Shown here piece after piece: positions 30,404 through 41,612 of a stretch of 64,000 bases of DNA (positions within the stretch are counted from its first letter, which is position 1; each line of letters begins with the position of its first letter). Source of the stretch: Eurosta solidaginis (Eukaryota; Arthropoda; Insecta; Diptera; Tephritidae); NCBI RefSeq assembly GCF_040869045.1, contig NC_090319.1, positions 239,685,832-239,749,831 of the forward strand, in the 5' to 3' direction. Made by a program: the position numbers and the translations under genes. Below the pieces are notes generated by a model. The model saw only the letters and a program-made list of their open reading frames with translations. It searched no databases and was not told the DNA's origin.

Positions 30404-30493
30404 AAAGTCATCCTTAACGTGGATGACAGCTTCGAGTTCCTTAAGACTGTCGTTTCCAAGAATACCATGGAAGGATCTTAATGTGGGGAGAAG

Positions 30494-30753
30494 CTAAAAC
30501 TTCAATTTGTTATCGGCGTTAAAAAGATTGAGATAGGTGTGTTCTTTGATTTCGATGTCTCCCGCTATTGATTTTGCAAAAAAAAATTGTCGTTTCTGAT
30601 TGGATTGGGAACAATGGAGGGCTGTATATAGTTTTTTGTAGATCCTGTATCTATTAAAAATTTTACAGTTTCTCCACTCTTCAGTTTGCACTGGAAGTAA
30701 GGCAGCGAAGAGTGGTACATCCTAAAAAATGTAGGTCTGTTGTTTCTAAGCAA
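30494..30753 (-). pseudogene. pol: Gypsy-1 aspartic protease remnant
   Basis: The minus-strand frame from 30753 has CKLKSGETVKFLIDTGSTKNYI with the DTG active-site triad. A change of frame near 30570 continues the domain. It lies between nucleocapsid and RT, as expected, and is split by frameshift. Confidence 0.8.
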
Positions 30754-31968
30754 TTATCCTTCTGTTGTTCCTCGCAGTTCTCAGGAGTGGTATAAGTTTC
30801 GTCGTTGTAATAATCTGCATTTATCTGATCGTCATTTGTCATGGTAGGGAAATATTCCTCAGGTTGGTCGGCATCTATATGGAAGTTCCTTTGGATTTTG
30901 TTTGGGGGAACTGGTGCTGGAAGGTTTCCGGTAGGAGGTCTTTTGTTAGTTGGGTCACTAGGACGCGGCTTAGTCATATAATTTATGTTGCGTGTTCTTA
31001 CGGGTTCTGGACGTGGCTGAGGCTTCTTAAAGGGCCTCGGTGGTGGATAGTTTGGTTGCTGACCATAATGATTAGCTGGTTGTGGACATTGGCCTTGACC
31101 ACTTATCTGTGGTGGTTGGTATGGGTTGGTTGCGTACAACCTGGGTTGGGGTATGTATGCCAATTCTGGATAGAATTCATTATTTAGCCTTCTAGGAGGC
31201 AAAGGTGGTCGAAATTCCTGCGGCTTTCTACCTTGGCCATTATTGCATAAAGCATAATGTGACCTGAAATTCTTATTTTCTAGTTTAAGGCACAGGTGTA
31301 GTGCCTGATGGAGGTCCGCCGGTTCTCTCATTCCAAGGAGTCTGCGTAGATCTCCTTTGAGGCCACGGACAAAAGTGTCTAGGGCTTTATCCCTATAAGT
31401 GCGGGTTAGTAGGTGCATGGCTTCTGTGCCGACTTCCATGCAACCTAGTTTGTTTAATATTCAAATAAGAGTATACCCGTTGGTTAAACTTTTGGATCGT
31501 AAGTTTACCCTGTACGAGTGAAGTCATTTGGTACTCGAGGGTACCAAGGTCGCGCTTGTCCGCGTAATGGAGTGTCAGGCATTTTGATATGGCTTTCCAG
31601 TCCAATGGAGTGTTGTACGACTCCAAGGCGACATCGGCGTTGCCCACAATTTTATTTCGTATGACATTAAGTATCCCATAGTATTTGGGAGTTCCTCTTT
31701 GGGGCTCGTATATTTGGAAGATTCTGTCCACACTTTTCCTCCAAGATGTGAATTCTCCTGGGTTTCCAGAAAATTCCCGAAGACATCTTACGACATCCGG
31801 AATTTTGTCAAGTTCGGAAACATTAACGGTTAAATTTGTATCGATTGTAATGTCCGTAAAATTCGAAAAATTCGCGTTGGGGTTTAGGGCGGCTTGAACT
31901 ATGTTCCGCCCCTCAGTTTTCAGGATATTGCTTACTAGTCCTGAGACCATATTTGTGAGTCCTTCCAT
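30681..31968 (-). pseudogene. gag: Gypsy-1 gag, frameshifted
   Basis: The first piece (31968-31393) carries VVRCLREFSGNPGEFTSWRK and a capsid-like helical segment. The second (31439-30681) continues with DTFVRGLKGDLRRLLGMR and a long Pro/Gln/Arg-rich tail that replaces a zinc-knuckle nucleocapsid. The shift of frame near 31430 is a break. Gag would form the particle shell. No CCHC knuckle is seen, which is usual for gypsy-group errantiviruses. Confidence 0.85.
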
Positions 31969-32891
31969 CGAAAATGCATTGGAGTTACAAGGAGCTTGCT
32001 GACCAGAAGGTGCATCTGGGGCTTGGGGTGCGTTCAGTATTGGTGGACGAATGAGGTTGTTTGGATTAATTTCAACTATTAAATTAATTTGATATAATTA
32101 ATTTCTTCTATTAATAGCAGTAAAATTCAATGGACCGAACCAATTTAAAATCTAAAGTATAAAAACCTTTCTTTAAGTTTTTCAAAAGAAGTGATGAATT
32201 TAGTTATTTAAATTTTGGTAATCGATTCACTTTTATCATAAAAATTTTCTAAGTGTTGTCACTAATTATTCACAAAGGGTTAATTCATCACTCTCTTATT
32301 TTACTTATTATCAATGTAGCTCTCAATGGAGTCTTGTTATTATTCCTAAAATATTAATTTTGAGGCGAATCCTTCTTTCACAAATTTATATTTTTTTTCG
32401 ATTTGCAATTTTTTCGTTTCTCTAATAAAGTTTCTCAAATTAATTTTTCCTTCTACTTTAACTTCAAAATAATTTTTTTTTCCACTTCACTTTTCAAACA
32501 ATTTCCTTACTTATCTACTATTTATTTACTTTTAAGATTTAAAAATTTTTATTTCACAAATTTCTTTCACTTTCTTATTTCTAAACTTAACTTACATTGC
32601 TAGATTCTCCATTTTTTTTGGGAAGGTCCTTCGCGTACCGGCTGGCGACTGGGCGTCTCCTTTTTGTCCTTGGTCGGTCTACTGGGGGCCGATGTACGCT
32701 GGTCCTATTCTCTGGCCTCGGTTGCTGCTTTCTTTTTTTCCCCTTCTTTAAGTATTTCACTTGAATATTGCACGCTTATTTAATCGCGCGATTTTACAGG
32801 TTTTTTTTTCAGTGTTTTTCGGAAGGGAATTTAGATATTAACTACTACTTTTTGCAACCCGCGTACAACCGTAGGCCCCACGTTGGACGTC
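31969..32891 (-). other. Gypsy-1 leader region with degenerate tRNA-Lys-type primer site
   Basis: About 0.9 kb of T-rich non-coding leader. Next to the LTR, 32875-32892 read on the minus strand is TGACGTCCAACGTGGGGC. This differs at about two positions from a tRNA-Lys primer-binding site as I recall it. Confidence 0.6.
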
Positions 32892-33276
32892 AGTTAAAGA
32901 TTCTTTTATTAAGAATTCCAAAAAATATATATTTTTAGGGCTTTACGACCTTTATTGAGTCACATCAAAAGTAGAACTAACTTTACAAAAATTATTAACT
33001 TACTACTAATCTTTATTAATTGGCCGACTCCGCTGGCTTCGGTGCTGCTTTTTGGTATTCCCCGAATTAGCCAACTTTTTATTTTTTTTATTTTATTTAG
33101 GTGCGCGTGTTAAACTTCCGCTCTACATAAATTTAAACTCATTTTGCTGACATTGCGTCTTGAGCTTTTGTGTGAAATATTGTGCAACAAGAGTTGCATA
33201 TCCGCTTTACCTGCATTTATTATTGCTTACTAATTATTTATTGTTGTAGCAATTGTTAACATATGCCATTTTAACA
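32892..33276 (-). repeat. Gypsy-1 5' LTR
   Basis: 385 bp, partner of 26669-27107. Begins AGTTAA on the plus strand and ends TTAACA next to the TACG flank. Confidence 0.85.
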
Positions 33277-33280
33277 TACG

Positions 33281-33570
33281 TATTGTTTACCGGGTTGCTA
33301 AACAAAGTATGCAGAATAATAGGCAAACCCAATATGCAAAGACAATAGATCATATGCATATGCAATTGCACATATAAACATAATACATATGTACCTACAT
33401 ACATACAAGAATTTCAAGATCAAGGCCTGTCCTAAGCTCAGCTTGTGTTGTTATCATATCAGGTGATAATGGTAAACCGTTTTGAGGGATCAGTGTAGGA
33501 GCGCATTCTGGATAGGTAGCTCAGGGGCGGGTGAAGCTGTAATGAATTATGGGTGCAATGTGACCCAACA
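33281..33570 (-). repeat. BEL-2 3' LTR, right part
   Basis: Matches 49581-49873 up to the shared end GACCCAACA/AACCCAACA. The adjacent purine-rich run AAGGGGACCGGG (minus strand, about 33571-33583) is a good polypurine tract candidate. Confidence 0.88.
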
Positions 33571-33714
33571 ACCCGGTCCCCTTGAAATGTTTTTCAAGCA
33601 GGGTACTGCCAATTTGTGGATTGGTCGGCACAATACTCCTCTCGCAGTTTTAACATCGGCTACGCTTATTCGACCATCACTGCCAGAAATGCCCTGAATG
33701 ACTCGTCCCAAAGA

Positions 33715-34539
33715 TCATCGTTGTGGAGGCGCGTTGCCCTCATGAATAATCACCATTCTTCCTTCAGCCACATTAGAGTGACCATAAGTCCACTTGGTTC
33801 GTGCCTGCAGACTGTTTATATAGTCATGTAACCACGTTCGCCAAAACAATTGTTTCATTGCTGTAACACGAGCACATTTGCTAATGTGATCTATGATGCA
33901 ATTTTCTTCGCGCTCTGGGATCGCCAAAAGTGAGCTGCCAGTCAAAAAATGGCCTGGAGTTAGCGCCTCATAATCACTGGAATCCGCCGCTAAAGGCGAC
34001 ATTGGCCTCGAGTTTAGTATTGCATCGATGCCTGTCATCAATGTGGTCAGCTCTTCGAAGGTAAGTCGACTGTTTTCCAAGCTGCGGCTCACATGCGCTT
34101 TTGCTGATTTTACAGCGGCCTCACACAAGCCTCCAAAGTGTGGAGCCCTAGGTGGAATGAAATGAAAATTTATAAATTGGTTAGTACAGAAATTTATAAT
34201 TGGCTCTTGATGTTTCTTGTCGAATAAAAATGCTTTCAACTCCTGAAGCTTTCTGCTAGCGCCTACAAAATTGGTTGCGTTGTCACAATATATGTCAGAT
34301 GGTAATCCTCGCCTACCGATTATACGCTTAAGAGCGGCAAGAAATGCATCTGTGGAGAGGTCTGATACAACCTCTATGTGGACAGCCTTTGTTGAGAAGC
34401 ATACAAATATTGCCACACACGTTTTGTAGGGTGCCCCTCCTCTGATACGCAAATATGTGTTGAATGACCAACAAAAATCTATGCCACAACGCGAAAATGG
34501 CCTTGATGGCGTAAGCTGTGCTACGGGCAGATTACCCAT
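33715..34539 (-). CDS. pol: BEL-2 integrase fragment
   Basis: 274 residues covering the integrase catalytic core with D21 (CGIDFCW), D86 (IYCDNATNF) and E139 (FGGLCEAAVKS), followed by the start of the BEL-type C-terminal domain. All three catalytic acids remain. The start at 34539 is where the GC-rich gypsy-2 element cuts the gene; the zinc-binding part and RNase H that should precede it are absent. The C-terminus ends in a stop shortly before the polypurine tract. It is a fragment and not expressed as such. Confidence 0.88.
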   Translation of the reverse strand: MGNLPVAQLTPSRPFSRCGIDFCWSFNTYLRIRGGAPYKTCVAIFVCFSTKAVHIEVVSDLSTDAFLAALKRIIGRRGLPSDIYCDNATNFVGASRKLQELKAFLFDKKHQEPIINFCTNQFINFHFIPPRAPHFGGLCEAAVKSAKAHVSRSLENSRLTFEELTTLMTGIDAILNSRPMSPLAADSSDYEALTPGHFLTGSSLLAIPEREENCIIDHISKCARVTAMKQLFWRTWLHDYINSLQARTKWTYGHSNVAEGRMVIIHEGNAPPQR

Positions 34540-34541
34540 TG

Positions 34542-36332
34542 TTTATGAGGTGGGTTTTATCGAAGGCTGAGATAGCACTCAGTCCATCCAGGGTCAATTA
34601 GAGGTCCCACAAACCCCCACTTAATAAGAACACAATAGTTATGTGTTAATGACGAATACACACACACACGGCTTGAAGGGTAGAGAGGGCAGCAGCTTTC
34701 CGTACAAAGATGGCGGGGGAGGGAGGCGAGCGGCGGCTAACGGTCGCTGTAGCAGCGGAGGGGTCGGTACGGTGGTTGAACGGCGGGTAGCGGGCCCATT
34801 GATACGGTGGTCTGGAAGTAGCGGCGAGATCAGCACGGCGGCCGGACGGCTGACAGTATTAGCGGACGGATTGGTGCAGCGGTATGGGGCAGTGGCGGGA
34901 TTAGCACGGCGGCTGGACGGCGGACAGTATTAACGGACGGACCGATGTAGCGGTATGGACGCAGTGACGGCGCCAGCGAGCTGGCTGGGCGGTGGTAAGG
35001 TAGCGAAGGCTAACGGTCGTCGGAGAAGAGGCGTAAAGGCGGTAAGATAGCGGGCGGCCAACGGTCGTCGGAGCAGCGGCGTAAAGGCGGTAGGATAACG
35101 ACGGCAACAACAGGGCGACGGAGCGCGTACCCGTGGCGTGGCCGAGGCGGGGTGTCGGTACAAACGTTCTACCAGATTATCTTTTAGGGGGGTTACCAGT
35201 AGCGGCGGTTGCGGGTGGCGGCTTCTTGCGATGATTCTGTCTCAGTGGCGGCGGCGGGGGACCTGCGAGGAATGAAAAGGATTATGGTTAGTGCCGGTCC
35301 GCTAGCTAGATACCACCGCCTCCATGCCCGCAAGATGGCACGACTGGACGTGGAGTTGTACCAGCCGGAACGGCGTAGGTCAATCCGTGGGCTGAGGGGA
35401 AGTGCACCTTACAGCACAGCGGTAGCCCCTTTATCTGCTGGACCGGTCTATGGCCGGAGCCGGGGCGGAGGGGAAAAGGTCCGGATGATCATAAGGCTGC
35501 GAACCCCCCTCTATTTAGCTGGGACACAGGCGAGAAAACCATAAAGGCGGCGACCCGTTGTCCCCGCAAGCAAAGGGTGACCCGTTCCCTGACGGCGCCC
35601 CTTTCCACTCCGGTTGTGTGGTTGGCTCACTCGCTGTTCAGTGCTGAATCGCTAGCTGCACACCACCGCCCCCATGCCCGCCCGATGGCAGGGCTGGACG
35701 CGGATTTGTAGCAGCAGGAACTCCGTAGGTCGACCCGTGGGCGGAGGAGGAGTGCATCTTAGCGGCACAGAGGTAGCCCCTTTAACCGACGAATCGCTCT
35801 ACTGCCAAACCTAGGACTGAGGAGAGGGGGTCTGTTGGCCGAACGGCGGCGATCCCCCCCTTACTTAGCTTGGTCACGGGCGAGAAAACCATAAAGGTGA
35901 CAACCCGTTGTTCCCGCAAGCAAAGGGTGACCAGTGCCGTGACGGCACCCCCTTTCCCTCTGGGAGTGGGATTGGCTCGTTTGCTGGACATCGCCCATCC
36001 CGTGTTCGCACACTAAAGTAAGGTGTGGGGGGAGCGGTGCCCCAGCTCTGTACTTGCCGGTTCGTAGGCTGCGTGGATAAACTGGGACCAAAGGCACCAC
36101 GCTACGAAGCTGTAGAACCGGGTCGGCTGGGGCCTTAGCTGAGGGGAAGGGGTTAGGTAGACATAAGGCGCCCCCCCCTCTAATTAGCTGGGACATGGGC
36201 GAGAAAGCCATAAAGGCGACGACCCGTTGTCCGCGCAAGAAAAGGGTGACCCGTGCTAGGGCAGCACCCCTTCCACTCAGCTAGTCAGGAGGAGTGACTG
36301 GGCTGCTTAATAAAGCAACCACTTCCTCTGAC
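34542..36332 (-). repeat. Gypsy-2 3' LTR, 1.8 kb, GC-rich, with internal repeats
   Basis: Contains three imperfect ~320-bp internal repeats, each marked by a block like GACCCGTTGTCCCCGCAAGC (near 35550, 35900, 36215). It also has about 500 bp of extremely GC-rich CGG-type repetitive DNA (34699-35190) that the other LTR lacks. The Arg/Gly/Ser-rich open frames here are by-products of composition. Confidence 0.85.
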
Positions 36333-36921
36333 TAATGCGGCAGTTACCCACCGACGTGTGCCGTACGTAAGGACGTTTGTCGTACGAAGCACGTTTGACC
36401 GAACTCTCAAGCCCGTAGGAATCAATGTGTGCGTCTGTGTACATGTACATAAGATATTTGTGTGTGTTTCGTTTACAGATAAGCACTGTTGCCATTGACC
36501 ATTTTGCATGTATGCTTATGGAAACATCAACTTTTTCCAATTTAATTTTTGATATTGTAAAAGGCCGGAATACTATTAAATAAGTATAAATAGATTAAAT
36601 ATTTATAATCAGCACTTTTACATAATTATTTCGAATTATTTTCACAATTTTTCAAACTTTAATTAGGTGTTTTTGCATAAAATTGCAAACGGTCAAAAAT
36701 TAGCGCACAAAAGTTTACTAGGCAACTCTGTCTAGTGAGAGAGCGATCAGCTGACACGTTCTTACGGAAAAAATCAAAATTGTTTTGATTTCTACGTTCC
36801 GGGCTACGTACGTACGGGCGTTGCACGTCGGTGAGTTTTCGTTTACATTGCACACTCATAAGATAGGTCGTGTCAGCTGACACGTTTTTTCTACGTACGT
36901 TCGTGGGTAACTGCCGCATTA
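36333..36921. mobile_element. MITE-like element with 19-bp perfect inverted ends
   Basis: TAATGCGGCAGTTACCCAC (36333-36351) is repeated exactly in inverse at 36903-36921. Weaker complementarity continues inward, with several ACGTACG-type repeats, and a 16-bp palindrome centred on CAGCTG lies near 36868-36883. It separates the gypsy-2 3' LTR from the internal region; AC flanks both ends. No protein is encoded and the superfamily is not determined. Confidence 0.75.
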
Positions 36922-36923
36922 AC

Positions 36924-38074
36924 CTGCGAGGAATGAAGTGCCAACAGCAAATTCATTCTCTTTTGTACTGCTTCTGCTATGATACGAGTGAGATCTGAGC
37001 CGCTAATTGGGCGCTTCAGTGAATTGCCATTTACTGTGAGCTGGCGTGCTATGTGCATATTATTGTTGTCGCAAAATGCTATTCGCATGAATTCGTATGT
37101 AACTGCTGCTGTTGGCTATCTGTTAATGTACAATGTATGTATACTCTCAGGCGTAGATGAAAAAAGGTTACAGTGGGGGTGTCAGGCGTCGGCGGGAGGG
37201 TTACGGTGGGGGTCGAACTATTTTAACGCTACGTTACAGACCCCTCCCTCTTTGGTTGACGGAAAGCTGCTGTGAGGAGAAGAAGTATCACACCAGGCTT
37301 GGCCTAGTGGTTGTATGTGTGCCGTTATGCCGGCTTTGCCGGTGTGTATGCGTGCATCGTTTTATTAAAAAAAAAATTTTTTTTCTAAAGAAATATACAG
37401 AATTATTCCACTTATGCTAATATTTCAGATTTAATAAATTTCATTGTTCTTAACACTACCGGTGTATGTATATATATAAAAAAAAATTCCTGAGGTAATT
37501 TTTTGTTGGGGTGGCGGAGAGTACTAGACTATTACCGTTTTCGTATTGCACCGTGTCCCCTTTAATGTATGCCTATGGCCTAAAAATTAGTTTTTTTTTT
37601 TTTGTTTTTTTCTAATGTAATGTAAATAGCAATCAACTCAAATTTTTACTAATATTTCAAATATAAATCATTCCAATAATTCATCTTCAACCTAATTTAT
37701 GACATTGTCTTTCTTCTTCCTTGGCGACTGCTTCTCATTTCTCTTCTATGGTCACCAGCGCGTTGTCTTCCGTTTTGGTTTTTACCCTGAAGCGTTGGCC
37801 CTTCCAGGAGAACGTTCAAGTTTTATTATGTTCGTTGTGGCGCCGGCTTAATTTCAGTTCTCTGAAGCATGTTTCCGGGTCCACCTTCTTTTTTCCTTTC
37901 GTCGTGGTGAGTGTCTCGTTATTTTCGCAGGGCGTGCGTTCGGTTGTATGCTCTGTCGGCGTTTGTTCGTTGCCCTCGGACCCCTTTATGGCCACCAATG
38001 CATCGACCAACGGTGTACCGTAAAAGATTTGCATCCGTTGTATTCTGGCCTTGTTAGGTGGCCATGGAGTAGCT
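36924..38074 (-). other. Gypsy-2 3' non-coding region
   Basis: Between the integrase and the LTR, with no env-like frame. The first bases repeat a segment of the LTR (near 35263) for about 16 bp. Several T-rich runs occur near 37360-37390 and 37590. Confidence 0.5.
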
Positions 38075-39334
38075 TCATAGGGTGGGCGCAATGGGCGGAT
38101 CGCCTTTGGTGAGTCCGGTGGGGTTGGGTGGCGAGGTTTTTTGCTCATGTTGTTGTGATCGTTTCCTAGAAGGAATAAGAAGACTTTGCTGCTTTAAAAG
38201 TTGCACGGCTTGAGGTCTTGAAATTGCGCGTGCACCAAATGTTTGTTTTTCTCGACGTGGGCCAGTCTCACCGTATTCCTTGAGATATACTCCACCACCA
38301 GATATGGGCCAGAAAATTTTTCGTGCGAGTTTCTGGGCAAAGTTGCTTACTGCGGAGGAGAGTGGGTGATCCCGGTTCATTACTCTGTCTCTTATATTTG
38401 GCTTCCACGGCCTTCTGCGCAAATCGTAATATTTCTTCTGTTGATTTGAAGCTTTTTCCAGGTGGGTCTTTATGTATTCCCATAGTCTGGTGATGGATGT
38501 CGGTACTGTAGGTGGCTCCACTGGTACTGCTCCCTCCGTTCGTACTTGTTGAGGTGCTGTTAGGTTCCGCCCGAAGTTTATTTCCGCCTCGGCAGATTGC
38601 GTGGACTCGTGGCTTGCTGTATTCATGGTAAACGCAATTTGAGGAATATCTTGGTCCCATGTACGGTGGTCTTCCTTGGAACGCGGTGCTATCATAGTTT
38701 TGATGACTCGGTTGGTTCGCTCTGTCGGGTTCCCGTGGGGTGCATATACTGCGGTGAATTTATGTTCGATGCGGTGGTCGCTCAGGAATGATTTCAACGC
38801 TTTTCCCATGAACTGCTTCCCATTGTCGGTGAGGAAGGTCTTCGGGCAACCAAATCGGTATATGTATACTATCCTTTCCTTCAGCGCTTTGATAACACTG
38901 GCAGTTGTTGTTTGGCGTACTGGGACCATCTCCACCCACTTGGAAAACTTGTCCACCATGACGAGGGGGCACGTGTTGCCTAGTTTGGAACGCGGTAGTG
39001 GTCCGATGAAGTTGGCGGTTACGACTTCCCAAGGGCGTGAACATTGCAAAGTTGCCGTGAATCCTACCGGGCGTTTCTCTTCTACCTTGTATTCGGCGCA
39101 CTTGTTGCATTGACGTACATGCTTAAGTACGTCGCGGAACATTCCAGGACAGTAGTAATTTTCTTGCGCTCTTTTGAGTGTTTTCTTCGCGCCAAGATGA
39201 CCGGCGGCAGCGGCGTCGTGGATCTCTCGTAGGACGTCCTCTCGTCTATCGGTTGGGACACATACTTTCCATTGTGGCGCTCGAGATATTTGATTTTTCG
39301 GTGAGATGTGGCGGAAAAGGCGGTTCTCTATCAT
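38075..39334 (-). CDS. pol: Gypsy-2 integrase fragment
   Basis: 419 residues. A zinc-binding region (H39, H46, C76, C79) precedes the integrase core with D170 (LTDNGKQF) and E205 (GNPTERTNR). At the expected first catalytic Asp the sequence reads VTANFIGP (N108), so the triad appears broken. The C-terminal half includes RRPWKPNIRDRV, the usual post-core strand region, and a Pro/Lys-rich tail. It lies in a different frame from the RNase H that should precede it. Even if translated, strand transfer activity would be doubtful. Confidence 0.87.
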   Translation of the reverse strand: MIENRLFRHISPKNQISRAPQWKVCVPTDRREDVLREIHDAAAAGHLGAKKTLKRAQENYYCPGMFRDVLKHVRQCNKCAEYKVEEKRPVGFTATLQCSRPWEVVTANFIGPLPRSKLGNTCPLVMVDKFSKWVEMVPVRQTTTASVIKALKERIVYIYRFGCPKTFLTDNGKQFMGKALKSFLSDHRIEHKFTAVYAPHGNPTERTNRVIKTMIAPRSKEDHRTWDQDIPQIAFTMNTASHESTQSAEAEINFGRNLTAPQQVRTEGAVPVEPPTVPTSITRLWEYIKTHLEKASNQQKKYYDLRRRPWKPNIRDRVMNRDHPLSSAVSNFAQKLARKIFWPISGGGVYLKEYGETGPRREKQTFGARAISRPQAVQLLKQQSLLIPSRKRSQQHEQKTSPPNPTGLTKGDPPIAPTL

Positions 39335-39399
39335 CTGGAAGTCTGGATTGGCCTGTGGTTGCTGATTTACTTGTTTAGATTTATTTCCCTACCAGTCGC

Positions 39400-40600
39400 T
39401 CGCGTCGGTGTCTATTGTGTATAGTGTGTCCTGGTCGATATATGGAAGCGGGCACCGGAAAGCGCGTCATTTTGTGCTCCATTACGGTATTCTATATCAA
39501 AATTGTATTGTTGCAGCTCTAGGGTCCATCGAGCCCGTCATCCTGAGGGATTTTGCAATGAATGTAGCCATTTTAGTGAATGGCGATCAGTGATAACAGT
39601 GAAACGGTATCCCTCCAGGTATGGTTTCATTTTGCGTATTCCCCACAGCACGGCTAGGCATTCCTGTTCGTTGGCCGAGCATCGTTTTTCAAGCTCCATT
39701 AAGCTACGGCTGGCATAAGCTATTACGTTCTTTTGGTCGGAATGGCGTTGGTAGAGCACGACGCCGAGTCCTTCCCCGCTCGCGTCGGTTTGTAAAAAAA
39801 ATGGTTTGCCGAAGTCGGGGCAGCAGAGTACGGGTGCATTGGTGAGCTTGTCCTTGAGCACCTGAAAGGCGTTTACGTGCGGCGTTCCCCATGTCCAGGC
39901 TTGTCCTCTCTTCAGTAATTGGTTAAGCGATGCGGCGATGGTAGAAAAGTCGGCGACGAAACGACGGTACCATGAAGCGAGTCCAAGGGAACGGCGGAGT
40001 TCTTTGATGGTTCGCGGCGCTGGCATATCCTGTTCTTCCGATGTTTTCCTGGGATCGGTGTGGATTCCTTCGGCGCTGATGATGTGTCCAAGGTAATGGA
40101 GTTGTTGCTGGAGGAAGCTGCATTTGTCAAAATTTACCTGCATTTTATGTTTCTGGAGTCGCTCGAAAACTGCCTTCAACTTAGTCATATGCTCCTCGAA
40201 GGTGTCTCTCAAGACTATGATATCATCCAGGTTGGCGAATACTTAGGTTGGAGTTCCGGTCCCAGTATTGAATCCAGAGCGCGTTGGAACGTAGCCGGAG
40301 AAGAGTGTAGGCCGAAGGGCATAACTTTCCATTGGAACAAGTCCCTGCCAGGAACCGTGAATGTGGTGCATGGTCGCGATGCTTTGGCGAGCGGAATCTG
40401 TCAGTAGCCGTACTTCAGGTCAATAGTAGAGATGAATTTCGCTTCCTTCAGCTGGTCGAGGATGGCTCCAATTTGCGGTTGTGGATACGCGTCCGGTTCG
40501 CTGGCGGCATTCAGTTGACGTTAATCTATTCCCTCCAAGTGCGGACTAGCACGATTGGCGAGCTGAATGCGCTTCGCGATGACTCTATTTTTCCTCTCGC
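39400..40600 (-). pseudogene. pol: Gypsy-2 RT and RNase H, multiply frameshifted
   Basis: Pieces follow in order on the minus strand. Near 40340-40240 is MPFGLHSSPATFQRALDSIL, then the active-site region, where one frame reads NLDDIIV instead of the usual aromatic-x-D-D. 40212-39538 has the RT thumb (NFDKCSFLQQQLHYLGHII) and RNase H (LQTDASGEGLGVVL, ITDRHSLKWL). RNase H then continues with stops to about 39400. At least three frame changes separate them. Confidence 0.82.
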
Positions 40601-41552
40601 TAGTAACTCGTCCACCTCCTCTTTGATGACTTGTTGCATGGCCGGTAGTATCGTTGCTTCAGTGGTTGGTTGTGCTTTAGGAGAATCGTATGCTCGGCTG
40701 CAGTGCTTGGTCCGGTAATTTCGCCAAACCGCTCTTGGTGTTGTGCAAAGAAGCTCCGCAGCTCCGTGTTTTGATCGTCGCTAAAGTGCTCTCGGCTCGT
40801 TAGGACACATAGCGTATCCAGTTTGGGTGCTCTCTTGGTCACGGTGGCATCCAACGGCTGATCATCCAGGGTGAGGATGATTCCCCTTTTTCGTAGGAAG
40901 TCCATTCCCAGGATTACCTGCTCAGCCAAGTTCGGGATGACGACAGAATTGCGTCTGTAGTTCGTCCTTGATACGTAATTCTTGCCGGGTAGGAGTTCGA
41001 GGTAAAGACGCACGTCTGATCTGCCAGCTGGATGCTTCGCTTGTTGGGGTGCGCCTTAATGTTGTTCTTTTCTAGGTGTTTCCGTACGGTGTCATCTAGG
41101 TAGGATAGGGTGGCGCCGATGTCCACTAGTGCGCGTACGCTCATGCCCTCGAGGACCACTGGTATGTAGAATCGGTCATCTACTTGTGCTTTTGTGGGTA
41201 GTTTGCCGGCGGGTGGCTCCCTTGGTTTCTCTGGTCGGACGTATGGTTCTTGGCGGTTTCCTTTAATAGCGTTGGGAGGCGTCCTGGATGCGTTCACGGT
41301 AATTGGGTTGGCGATGGTATCCGCGTTCCTTGCAGCGCCAACAGCACTCCTTGCCGTCGTACACCATGTGCAGGTGGTATAGGCTGTGGACACCACTTTT
41401 CCCTGTTTTTCTTCGTATCCTTTTAGTAGCTCATACTCCTCCGTCAGTTCCAGGAGCTCTTCGATCGTCCTAAACTTACTGCACGGGACGAAGAGCCGGT
41501 ATTCCACGCGTAGACCATCGTAGATACGTTCGAGGTGATTCTCCTCACACAT
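40600..41552 (-). pseudogene. gag-pol: Gypsy-2 gag C-terminus and protease
   Basis: The frame 41552-40914 is in register with gag upstream, separated by one TAA at 41613-41615. It holds the end of gag with degenerate paired cysteines (CTWC) and a protease region whose active-site motif reads VDIGATLSYLD, where a DT/SG triad is expected. 41013-40600 continues the protease (VILGMDFLRKRGI) in another frame. The protease is probably inactive. Confidence 0.78.
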
Positions 41553-41612
41553 TGTCGGATGCTGACGGATCAGTGTTTCCAGCGCGAGGATGTAGTCCTT
41601 GGCCCTTTCGCG

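Larger units (their letters stand above)
26669..33276 (-). mobile_element. Ty3/gypsy retrotransposon 1 with env remnant
   Basis: LTRs lie at 26669-~27107 and 32892-33276. The inserted element is flanked by TACA (26665-26668) and TACG (33277-33280). The intact LTR at 49573-49585 has the uninterrupted target, so insertion into the BEL-2 LTR is clear. Minus-strand order is gag, protease, RT, RNase H, integrase and a short env-like remnant, as in the gypsy/17.6/297 group of insect errantiviruses. Multiple frameshifts and a 150-bp insertion in integrase make it inactive. Confidence 0.9.

Noticed and set aside
34643..35544. Arg/Gly-rich open frames in the GC-rich LTR
   Set aside because: They exist on both strands in several frames and follow from CGG-repeat composition inside an LTR.
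36924..37275. Possible env gene downstream of gypsy-2 integrase
   Set aside because: No leader, cleavage or membrane segment could be recognised; the open frames are short.
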